Assembly: GCA_013349595.1 (NCBI GenBank)
Contig: DUZI01000098.1
Coordinates: forward strand, 1-6,858
Length of the DNA stretch: 6,858 nt
Source of the DNA: Nitrospirota bacterium
GTDB taxonomy: Bacteria; Nitrospirota; Thermodesulfovibrionia; Thermodesulfovibrionales; Dissulfurispiraceae
Direction of reading: 5' to 3'
The first letter of the stretch is position 1. The number at the start of each line of letters is the position of its first letter. Shown here one piece after another: positions 1 through 5,466 of this stretch. The notes beneath the pieces were generated by a model. The model ran no database searches, had not been told where the DNA came from, and saw only the letters and a list, made by a program, of their open reading frames with translations. The position numbers and the translations under genes are program-made.

Positions 1-861
1 ATCACAATATTCCTCTTGTATCTTACCATAGAGCATCTCAAGTTCCATGTCTATGTCTTCTCCAAGTGTTCCACAGGCATCTGCCCTACATTGGTGACAG
101 TGAGTCATCTGACGAATATAAGGACTTAATTCAAACCTCATTTTATGCAATTGCTCTCTGCTTGGTCTATTAAGGTGGCTTAAATCTGACTGTGGCAAAA
201 GGGGTATAATATTCATCACCTCAGCGCCAAGTGCACCTGCAGATTTTGCAATCTCTGGTATATCTTCATCATTTATTGTAGGGCAATATACAGAGTTAAC
301 CTTCATTATAAAGCCTGCATCGATGGCATTTCTTAAGCCACGCCACTGCTGTAAAATCATTATCTCCCCTGCCTCTAATCCTGTATATCTCTTACCTTTA
401 TAGTATATCCATTTATAAATTGACTCTGCAGTGTGGCTTTTTACGGCATTGATTGTAACAGTGAGACTCTTTACACCGCATTCCACAAGTTCACCTAATC
501 TTTCCGTAAGTAGAAGACCGTTTGTAGATATACAACTTGTAATGTAAGGAAATTCCCTGTTTATTCTATAAAGGGTCTCAAAGGTCTCATCATTTGCAAG
601 GGGGTCACCAGGACCAGCCACCCCAATGACTGTTATCTTATCATGTCGGTCAAGCATCATTGATACCCTCTCAATTGCCTCTTGAGGAGATAATACCTTG
701 CTTGTTATACCCGGTCTTGACTCATTTGCACAATCATATTTTCTTAAGCAATAGGCACATTGTATATTACATCTTGGGGCTATGGCAAGATGTATCCTGC
801 CAAACTTGCCATGTCCATCAGAGGAAAAACATGGGTGTCTATTTATAATCCTATCTTTCAT
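1..861 (-). CDS. nifB: NifB, radical SAM FeMo-cofactor core synthase (3' end off window)
   Basis: NifB fuses [4Fe-4S] units and inserts a carbide to make NifB-co, the precursor of the nitrogenase cofactor. I translated the frame from ATG at 861: 287 codons are visible, open to the window edge, so the C-terminus is missing. The N-terminal HPCF motif (C11) is followed by the radical SAM triad C31-x3-C35-x2-C38, then DCANESRPG (C44), AGPGDPLA (residues 82-89, SAM-binding region), STNG (112-115), C128, and near the end HCHQCRADACGTLGED with C255 and C258. These Cys residues match those that bind the RS and K clusters in the family. The start is fixed by an in-frame TGA at 873-871 and by GAGGA at 868-872, six bases before the ATG. 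The visible part is the radical SAM domain; whether a NifX-like tail follows cannot be seen. Leu39 follows the triad where Asn is usual. nifB is separated from the other nif genes by 520 bp. Confidence 0.96.
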   Translation of the reverse strand, partial: MKDRIINRHPCFSSDGHGKFGRIHLAIAPRCNIQCAYCLRKYDCANESRPGITSKVLSPQEAIERVSMMLDRHDKITVIGVAGPGDPLANDETFETLYRINREFPYITSCISTNGLLLTERLGELVECGVKSLTVTINAVKSHTAESIYKWIYYKGKRYTGLEAGEIMILQQWRGLRNAIDAGFIMKVNSVYCPTINDEDIPEIAKSAGALGAEVMNIIPLLPQSDLSHLNRPSREQLHKMRFELSPYIRQMTHCHQCRADACGTLGEDIDMELEMLYGKIQEEYCD

Positions 862-953
862 TTTGATTCCTCACTTATCATCAATGTATTTTCATAAATT
901 AATCACAGAGAAAACAAAAAACTTTCTAATTAACTAGAGCTTTAAATTAAATG

Positions 954-961
954 AAATTATA
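954..961. repeat. Left 8-bp direct repeat, possible target-site duplication
   Basis: AAATTATA here is repeated exactly at 1153-1160, immediately on either side of the palindromic element. An 8-bp duplication fits several DNA transposon families, but the sequence is all A/T, so chance is possible. Confidence 0.5.
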
Positions 962-984
962 CCGAGATCCAGCGATAAGGATAA
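956..984 (-). promoter_or_regulatory. Possible sigma-70-like promoter for nifB (weak)
   Basis: On the minus strand a perfect TATAAT (plus 956-961) lies 17 bases after TTATCC (plus 979-984), which matches only three of six positions of TTGACA. Transcription from here would start near 949 and give a leader of roughly 90 nt before the nifB ATG. The -10 box sits in the left direct repeat beside the palindromic element, and the -35-like hexamer lies in the element's terminal repeat. In such AT-rich DNA a TATAAT by chance is likely, so this is only a candidate. Confidence 0.2.
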
Positions 985-1152
985 GTGTCTTTTGTTCAGG
1001 AGCTTTGTTTTGACAGTTCTAATGCTTCTTTCGCTACAGCCGCAAAACTCACCCTTCGGGTTCAAACACTTGCGGCTGTTTAACGCTCCAGTCGTAAAGA
1101 ACTGTTGCCAAAACACACTTCAGAGCCCCATCCTTATCGCTGTATTTGGGTT
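962..1152. mobile_element. MITE-like imperfect palindrome, about 190 bp, no coding capacity
   Basis: The two ends form a 13-bp perfect inverted repeat (CAGCGATAAGGAT at 970-982 with 1130-1142). With mismatches this extends to about 22 bp with 18-19 matches (961-982 with 1130-1151). Further nested arms pair in the same order towards the centre: AAGTGT and TTTTG (983-994 with 1109-1120, one mismatch), ACAGTTCT (1013-1020 with 1098-1105), ACAGCCGCAA (1036-1045 with 1070-1079), and ACCC/GGGT around a small TTC loop (1051-1061). The whole unit can therefore fold into one long, interrupted hairpin. It is flanked by the 8-bp direct repeat AAATTATA and is visibly less AT-rich than its surroundings. 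This is what a miniature inverted-repeat transposable element looks like. A structured RNA or a repeated intergenic palindrome is the alternative. I cannot assign a parent transposon family. Confidence 0.6.
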
Positions 1153-1160
1153 AAATTATA
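1153..1160. repeat. Right 8-bp direct repeat, possible target-site duplication
   Basis: Exact second copy of AAATTATA (first copy 954-961), directly after the right end of the palindromic element. It supports insertion by transposition, with the caution that an A/T-only octamer is common in this stretch. Confidence 0.5.
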
Positions 1161-1186
1161 TTGGACATCAAATTATTAGCTCCCTT

Positions 1187-1204
1187 ATTTCTTTTAAAAG
1201 AAAT
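1187..1204. repeat. 18-bp perfect palindrome, ATTTCTTTTAAAAGAAAT
   Basis: The 18 bases read the same on both strands, and on the plus strand CTTTTTT follows at once (1205-1211). It could be a dyad operator or a weak hairpin, but the stem is nearly all A/T and no plus-strand gene lies upstream to be terminated. I record it as a symmetric sequence without assigned function. Confidence 0.3.
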
Positions 1205-1322
1205 CTTTTTTGGCTTAAATTCTCTCTATTTCTCTGTGGTTTCATTCGTACCCCATTTTTTTATATGAATTTTTTTGATATTACCATCATAAATTAATCT
1301 TTATTTTTTTCTTATACAATGT

Positions 1323-1375
1323 ACCCCTTTCATTAATCCTTGAAAGAAAGACTTTGCCTCTGTAATGAAAGGGGT
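1323..1375 (-). terminator. Stem-loop after the ferredoxin gene, possible transcript end
   Basis: ACCCCTTTCATTA (1323-1335) is perfectly complementary to 1363-1375, a 13-bp stem closed by a 27-nt loop. It starts seven bases after the ferredoxin stop codon, where the nifK-to-ferredoxin operon would be expected to end. On the minus strand the stem is preceded by AAAA and is not followed by a U-run, so it is not a textbook intrinsic terminator in the direction of the nif genes. On the plus strand TTTT does follow. It may act as a 3'-end stabiliser or Rho-assisted end for the nif transcript. Confidence 0.45.
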
Positions 1376-1381
1376 TTTATA

Positions 1382-1657
1382 TTACAAAGTTATATGAGTC
1401 TGACATTTTTTTGTGCAGACCCTTGCACAGGCTTCACAACCAATACATTTCATTGGATTTCTGATAGACATGACCTTATTACCCATATCATCGCCATATT
1501 CATCTTCACCTTCAAAGGGTTTTTCTATAAGCATCAACACATCTCTTCCACATACCTTATAGCACCTTCCACAACCAATACATTTTTCTACATCAATAGC
1601 GTCTATAAAACATGGTGTCCATGTATTGCCTCCCCTTGTGTATCCTACTATTGACAT
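1382..1657 (-). CDS. fdxB: Nif-specific ferredoxin, two [4Fe-4S] clusters (ferredoxin III / FdxB type)
   Basis: A 91-residue bacterial ferredoxin, soluble and cytoplasmic, likely an electron carrier for nitrogenase or FeMo-cofactor assembly. Two cluster motifs are seen: C26-x2-C29-x2-C32-x3-C36 and C71-x2-C74-x2-C77-x3-C81. Here the fourth Cys of each set is not followed by the Pro seen in classical clostridial ferredoxins; the first is followed by Gly-Arg-Asp, as in the nif-associated FdxB group. The 34 residues between the motifs are rich in Asp and Glu (about 49-57), and C16 and C85 are extra cysteines. The ATG at 1657 has AAGGGAG at 1664-1670, six bases upstream. The gene follows nifI2 by 25 nt and is the last gene before the stem-loop, so it should be co-transcribed with nifX and nifEN. 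Family assignment is firm; the exact electron partner is inferred from context. Confidence 0.9.
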   Translation of the reverse strand: MSIVGYTRGGNTWTPCFIDAIDVEKCIGCGRCYKVCGRDVLMLIEKPFEGEDEYGDDMGNKVMSIRNPMKCIGCEACARVCTKKCQTHITL

Positions 1658-1682
1658 TTTTATCTCCCTTCTTCAATTAAAT

Positions 1683-2099
1683 TTACTTTACTGCATCGCA
1701 GTCTCTTTCTCCTGTCCTGACCCTTAAAGCAAATTCTATTGGTGACACAAAGATCTTGCCATCACCCCTTTGACCACTCTGATTTGTCTTTACGATTACA
1801 TTTACTATCTCATCAACCTTGTCATCAGGGACAATCATAGTTATCATCTTTTTGGGTACAAACATTGCAATCTTTGGCAGAGCATGTTCAAGGGCATAGG
1901 ACGATGGAGTTGGTTTAAGCTTGACAGCTGTGCAGAATACATCAGGCATCTCTGAATCCATCTCTGCACACATAGCACCCTTTTGTTTCCCCCTGCCTTC
2001 GCAACTCTGAACTGTCATAGAGGGAAAACCTATCTCTGAAAGAGCCGTTTTTGTCTCTGGGACCTTGTCCCTCCTAATGATTGCTGTAATTTCTTTCAT
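1683..2099 (-). CDS. nifI2: NifI2, nitrogenase-inhibiting PII-family protein
   Basis: NifI2 works with NifI1: in methanogens the pair binds NifDK and blocks nitrogenase when ammonium is available, and 2-oxoglutarate relieves it. This protein has 138 residues. It starts MKEITAIIRRDKV, has the GRGKQKG entry to the T-loop (35-41), then the Walker-like B-loop GDGKIFV (112-118) and the C-loop RVRTGE (126-131). The FVPKKM segment (80-85) before the B-loop half is typical of NifI2. Between 42 and 79 the T-loop region is long (CAEMDSEMPD onward, with a second insert rich in Pro, Ser and Ala) and contains C44 and C56; the protein is longer than the roughly 120 residues I expect for this family. The ATG overlaps the TGA of nifI1 by four bases, and its GGAGG (2107-2111) lies inside nifI1, so translation is probably coupled. 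The canonical PII uridylylation Tyr is not in an alignable position. Confidence 0.93.
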   Translation of the reverse strand: MKEITAIIRRDKVPETKTALSEIGFPSMTVQSCEGRGKQKGAMCAEMDSEMPDVFCTAVKLKPTPSSYALEHALPKIAMFVPKKMITMIVPDDKVDEIVNVIVKTNQSGQRGDGKIFVSPIEFALRVRTGERDCDAVK

Positions 2100-2413
2100 A
2101 ATACTGCCTCCCCTGTCCTTACTGTATAAGCTGATTCAACAGGACTGACAAATATCTTTCCATCTCCGATGAATCCAGTCCTTGCCTTTTCAGTAATTAT
2201 AGAGACGACCTTTTTTGCATCTTCGTCATCAACTACCATCATTAATAAGGTCTTTGGAAGTTCATCATAGTGAACTGGTCCAACTTGTAACCCTTTCTGT
2301 TTACCCCTACCAAATACAGGCATTTTTGTCAGTGATGGAAAGCCTGCCCCTTCAAGAGCCAAGACTATCTCTTGCTCTTTTTCTGGTCTTATAAAAGCCC
2401 TTATCATCTTCAT
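2096..2413 (-). CDS. nifI1: NifI1, nitrogenase-inhibiting PII-family protein
   Basis: First member of the NifI1/NifI2 pair that acts as a post-translational nitrogen and energy switch on dinitrogenase. The 105-residue chain is of normal PII length. It begins MKMIRAFIRPEK, has GRGKQKG (35-41), a T-loop with HYDELPK (48-54) characteristic of NifI1, the B-loop GDGKIFV (83-89) and the C-loop VRTGE (98-102). Two in-frame ATGs exist, at 2413 and 2407. I chose 2413 because AGGAGG at 2424-2429 is 10 bases away and PII proteins usually begin MK-x-I; the second ATG would be 16 bases away. It lies 47 nt after nifX and overlaps nifI2 by four bases (ATGA). This pair is normally found between nifH and nifD; here it follows nifX, which is unusual. 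Confidence 0.94.
   Translation of the reverse strand: MKMIRAFIRPEKEQEIVLALEGAGFPSLTKMPVFGRGKQKGLQVGPVHYDELPKTLLMMVVDDEDAKKVVSIITEKARTGFIGDGKIFVSPVESAYTVRTGEAVL
2107..2111 (-). promoter_or_regulatory. Ribosome binding site of nifI2 inside nifI1
   Basis: GGAGG, within a longer GGGGAGG, lies in the last codons of nifI1, seven bases before the nifI2 ATG. With the 4-nt stop/start overlap this predicts coupled translation and near equal amounts of NifI1 and NifI2, which suits proteins that act as a mixed complex. Confidence 0.75.
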
Positions 2414-2460
2414 CTTTTTTGTTCCTCCTTAATTTTTATTAAATTTACTTCAAGACATTG

Positions 2461-2853
2461 TTATTTGTTAATCGCCTTTTTTAACCAAGGCGGTGGTGAT
2501 AACTTTATCGTCTCTTGTAATTTAATAAGAGACTCTTCAATCGTAACACCTTCTTTTACCTTAATTGGCATCATCCCTTTTCTAATGAGCCTCGCTGCAG
2601 AAGGACCTCCAATCTCTGTAATATATACAATCTTGCAATCTGAGAGCTTATCAACCTTTGCCTCTACCTTTTCATCATGAATACTACCCATCCCTTTTGT
2701 CTCTTCAATCTCTTTGTCTTTTCCATCTGCAAAGACTCTAATCTCAATAAAGCTGTATTCATTTTCCGTAAGATTATAAATGGCAAATTTTCCAGCCCTT
2801 CCAAAATGCTCATTTACAGTTACTTCATCGGTCGTTGCAAAAGCTACCTTCAT
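2461..2853 (-). CDS. nifX: NifX, FeMo-cofactor / NifB-co carrier protein
   Basis: NifX binds the NifB-co and VK-cluster intermediates and passes them to or from NifEN during FeMo-cofactor synthesis. The 130-residue protein is a single NifX/NifB-C-terminal-like domain. It opens with MKVAFATTD, has NEHFGRAGKFAIY (14-26), then CKIVYITEIGGPSAARLIRKG (about 73-93), and ends with SPPPWLKKA. The last motif and the HFGRA motif are typical of true NifX, as opposed to more distant NafY-like or archaeal family members. It is close to the usual NifX length, has no extra domain and contains a single Cys (C73). The ATG shares one base with the nifEN TGA (TGATG), and GGAGGT at 2859-2864 inside the end of nifEN gives a strong ribosome site five bases upstream. 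Coupled translation with its scaffold partner is therefore likely. Confidence 0.94.
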   Translation of the reverse strand: MKVAFATTDEVTVNEHFGRAGKFAIYNLTENEYSFIEIRVFADGKDKEIEETKGMGSIHDEKVEAKVDKLSDCKIVYITEIGGPSAARLIRKGMMPIKVKEGVTIEESLIKLQETIKLSPPPWLKKAINK

Positions 2854-5450
2854 CAGTGACCTCCATAGATTAAATTTGTTAAGTCATTAATACACTGCAA
2901 AGCCCCTCTGTATCCAATAGTCTCCTTGTGGGTCATCCCTATTAACTTGTATGTGGGGAACCCAACTTGATAAAGGGGCATATGCAACTGCTTTGCCCTG
3001 TCAAAGGCATGACAATTTGAAATCAATAGGTCTGCCTTTTCCTTGATTTCAGTCATGTCACTTTCAACCAATACCTCTGTTAATATCTTTTGTGCGCCTT
3101 CATCAAGTAGAGGCACTATGGTTGTGACGATATCCATAGCCATTTCATCAAGTAATCTTGATATTTGGATAGCATAATCACTTTCAAGGGCAATTATTAC
3201 CTTCTTGCCTGCAAGATAAAAATGTGCATCCCTCATGGCATCAACAAATACTGCCCTCTGTCGGTGATATTTATGTGGAATTGCCTTACCGCTAATCAGG
3301 CTTAGGGTTTCAAAAAACCTATCTGTATCCTTGAGACTCTGTAATCCATCAAAGGTTAAGTAATCAATATCACATATTTCATCAATCATCTTTGCAAGAC
3401 TACTTAGAGAGTTGCCTATTGATAAGGTAAACTCTGAATGACAAGACTTTTTGATATCACCTAAACTTGTTCCACCTGATGTAAGGGCAGAAAATCCCCT
3501 CCTGCTACCATCAAGACAACCAAGATCTGTAACAAATATGGGCTTAAGTCCAAAGGATTCAATAATCTCCCTTAATTGCACAAAATCAGCAGGTGTAAGA
3601 TGACAACCAGCAATGACATTTATCTGTCCACTTATCTTTGCCCTTTGTGTATTGATAGAATAGAGATTTTCTATTAATAGAGATTTCAATGCCTTTAAAT
3701 AACCGTCCTGCAAACCACCTTCATAATCAGGGGTATTTACATGAAAGATACAAAAATCCCTTGACAGATTCTCACTCCTCACATCTTTTATGACCCTTGC
3801 TATATCATCGCCCTTGACCTCTGTCAGTGCAGTTGAAATAACTGCAACTACATCAGGTTGTTGTTTATTTAAGGTATCCTCAATCACCTTTTTTAGTTTA
3901 TCCTCACTGCCCATAACTACATCTTCCGTAAAGAGCCTTGATGAGTTAAGTGCTATAGGTTCTCTAAAGTGTTTTATCAAAAGCACCTTCGAGAGGAAGC
4001 TACAACCTTGAGCCCCATGAAGTATTGGCATTGCCCTATCAATACCTTGTAGCGCCAAGATAGCTCCAAGACTCTGGGAGTGTCTTAATGGGTCAATGTC
4101 AACATCAGAATTTATCTTCTTTTTAATCTCTTTTTTGTAACACCTGATAGAATTGCTATAAAACCTAATACCGTTATAAATCTGTTCTGCCAAATTTACG
4201 AGCCCATTGTAGCCAGCATATGAGATATGCCTTTCTTGGTTTATATCCACATAAGTGAAGCCCTCTTTGACTGCAATATAAAGGTTTCTGCTACCAGCAA
4301 TAAGCATATGGGCTTCACATTCTCTATAAAGTCTTTTGATATTTTTTGCACTGGTATCTTCAAAGATTATAGCCTTATCACCAAGTAATTCCTTTACCTT
4401 TTGTTCATCTTCGAAAGAACTCTTTTTTACCGATACTGCGACAGGCTCAATCCCTAAATCCCTGAGCGCATTAATATAAGACCAACTTTTGACCCCTCCA
4501 CCATAAAGGATTGCCCTCTTGCCTTTTAATGCGCCAAAGGCAGATAACCTTTCTGTTGTGAGGGTCTCATGTTTATTAATTACACTTTCAACCTTATCTG
4601 TAATGTCTTTTTTTGGTTTTATCTCTTTTATCTGCCTTGAAATCTCTCTCATCGCCTTTGCCATCTCTGTCATGCCAAAAAAAGAGACCTCCACATAAGG
4701 AATACCATACCGTCTATGCATCACCTTGGCTACATTAATCAGAGCCCTGCTACAAACAACAACATTTAGATGAGCCCTATGGGCAAAGGTAATTTCCTTA
4801 AATGTGCCATTACCAGTTATCCTTGATAGGATATTTATACCTGCATCTTTTAAAACTGGTTCTACATCATATAGATCACCCGCAATATTGTATTCACCCA
4901 TAAGATTAATATGAGGGCTACTTAGGTCTCCTTCAAATTCACCTGTGCCAATAACATACTCAAGAAGGCTCTCTCCCGCAAGCCTATTACCAAGATTTTT
5001 AGGTCCTACAAATCCAGGTGCATTAACTGGGATTACCCTTTTACCAGTTTCAATTTGAGCCCTTTTACAGACACTCTTTATGTTTTCACCAATAAGACCA
5101 CTGACACAAGTTGCATAAACAAATATTGCAGAGGGATTAATTTTATTAGCAACATCCTTAATAGCATTTAATAACTTGTTTTCTGACCCATAAATAATGT
5201 CTAACTCGCCCATGGATGTAGTGAAACCATGCCTGTGCAAGTCACCGTGATGCGAGAGAGAACCTCTACCTTCCCATGAATTAGCACAACAGGCAATAGG
5301 TCCATGAACTAAATGGGCACAATCGGCAAGTGGCTGTAAGACAATCATCGCACCATCAAAGGCGCAAGATTCCCCTCCCCTTGAGCGACAAACACCTTGT
5401 TTTGTCTCGGGCATACAGCCTTCTTTAAATGCCTTTTCAGTGCTAAACAT
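2853..5450 (-). CDS. nifEN: Fused NifE-NifN, FeMo-cofactor assembly scaffold in one chain
   Basis: NifEN receives NifB-co and matures it with Mo and homocitrate before transfer to NifDK. Normally nifE and nifN are separate genes; here one 865-residue frame holds both. Residues 1 to about 440 are NifE: Cys ligands for the shared cluster at C29, C54 and C115 (25 and 61 apart, as in NifE), VHGPIAC, NAPGFVGPKNLGNRLAGE (143-160), C233 at the position of the cofactor-binding Cys, GGGVKSWS (317-324). Residues about 447-865 are NifN: SQSLGAILALQGIDR (458-472), HGAQGC with C483, KHFREP, STALTEVKGDD (539-549, no Cys where NifK has one, as expected), and NTPDYEGGLQDG. The join falls near base 4120, in a Lys-rich stretch (439-447) with no long linker. 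No frameshift or stop is present. AGGAG at 5460-5464 is nine bases from the ATG, right behind nifK. Function of both halves looks intact. Confidence 0.95.
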   Translation of the reverse strand: MFSTEKAFKEGCMPETKQGVCRSRGGESCAFDGAMIVLQPLADCAHLVHGPIACCANSWEGRGSLSHHGDLHRHGFTTSMGELDIIYGSENKLLNAIKDVANKINPSAIFVYATCVSGLIGENIKSVCKRAQIETGKRVIPVNAPGFVGPKNLGNRLAGESLLEYVIGTGEFEGDLSSPHINLMGEYNIAGDLYDVEPVLKDAGINILSRITGNGTFKEITFAHRAHLNVVVCSRALINVAKVMHRRYGIPYVEVSFFGMTEMAKAMREISRQIKEIKPKKDITDKVESVINKHETLTTERLSAFGALKGKRAILYGGGVKSWSYINALRDLGIEPVAVSVKKSSFEDEQKVKELLGDKAIIFEDTSAKNIKRLYRECEAHMLIAGSRNLYIAVKEGFTYVDINQERHISYAGYNGLVNLAEQIYNGIRFYSNSIRCYKKEIKKKINSDVDIDPLRHSQSLGAILALQGIDRAMPILHGAQGCSFLSKVLLIKHFREPIALNSSRLFTEDVVMGSEDKLKKVIEDTLNKQQPDVVAVISTALTEVKGDDIARVIKDVRSENLSRDFCIFHVNTPDYEGGLQDGYLKALKSLLIENLYSINTQRAKISGQINVIAGCHLTPADFVQLREIIESFGLKPIFVTDLGCLDGSRRGFSALTSGGTSLGDIKKSCHSEFTLSIGNSLSSLAKMIDEICDIDYLTFDGLQSLKDTDRFFETLSLISGKAIPHKYHRQRAVFVDAMRDAHFYLAGKKVIIALESDYAIQISRLLDEMAMDIVTTIVPLLDEGAQKILTEVLVESDMTEIKEKADLLISNCHAFDRAKQLHMPLYQVGFPTYKLIGMTHKETIGYRGALQCINDLTNLIYGGH
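2859..2864 (-). promoter_or_regulatory. Ribosome binding site of nifX inside nifEN
   Basis: GGAGGT encodes the Gly-Gly near the C-terminus of NifEN and lies five bases before the nifX ATG. Because the nifX ATG also overlaps the nifEN stop, ribosomes ending nifEN can restart directly on nifX. Confidence 0.75.
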
Positions 5451-5459
5451 TGTAATAAT

Positions 5460-5464
5460 CTCCT
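5460..5464 (-). promoter_or_regulatory. Ribosome binding site of nifEN
   Basis: AGGAG, nine bases before the nifEN ATG at 5450, begins just behind the nifK TAA at 5469-5467. The only gap between the two genes is 16 nt, so no promoter fits there and nifEN depends on the nifK transcript. Confidence 0.75.
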
Positions 5465-5466
5465 TT

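Larger units (their letters stand above)
862..1381. other. 520-bp non-coding region between ferredoxin gene and nifB
   Basis: This is the only long gap in the window. It is very AT-rich outside the palindromic element at 962-1152. It holds, from the ferredoxin side towards nifB, a 13-bp-stem inverted repeat, a run of T-rich sequence with a small perfect palindrome at 1187-1204, the MITE-like palindrome, and about 100 bp of leader before nifB. Short open frames on both strands here (for example 992-1297 plus and 1116-934 minus) cross the palindrome arms, lack good ribosome sites and resemble nothing I recognise, so I do not call them genes. I searched by eye for a sigma-54 type -24/-12 element facing nifB and for a TGT-N10-ACA NifA site, and found neither. 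Confidence 0.8.

Noticed and set aside
660..848. Plus-strand frame opposite nifB
   Set aside because: It lies over the radical SAM motif region of nifB on the other strand and has no supporting features.
1187..1211. 18-bp palindrome followed by a T-run, considered as a plus-strand terminator
   Set aside because: The stem is almost entirely A/T, and no plus-strand gene exists upstream to be terminated.
992..1297. 101-codon open frame on the plus strand and a 60-codon frame (1116-934) on the minus strand in the intergenic region
   Set aside because: Both run across the arms of the palindromic element, lack a convincing ribosome site and look like translated non-coding DNA with no recognisable family.
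1340..1654. Plus-strand open frame opposite the ferredoxin gene
   Set aside because: It is the antisense of a gene with two perfect [4Fe-4S] motifs; its Cys- and Phe-rich product has no family features.
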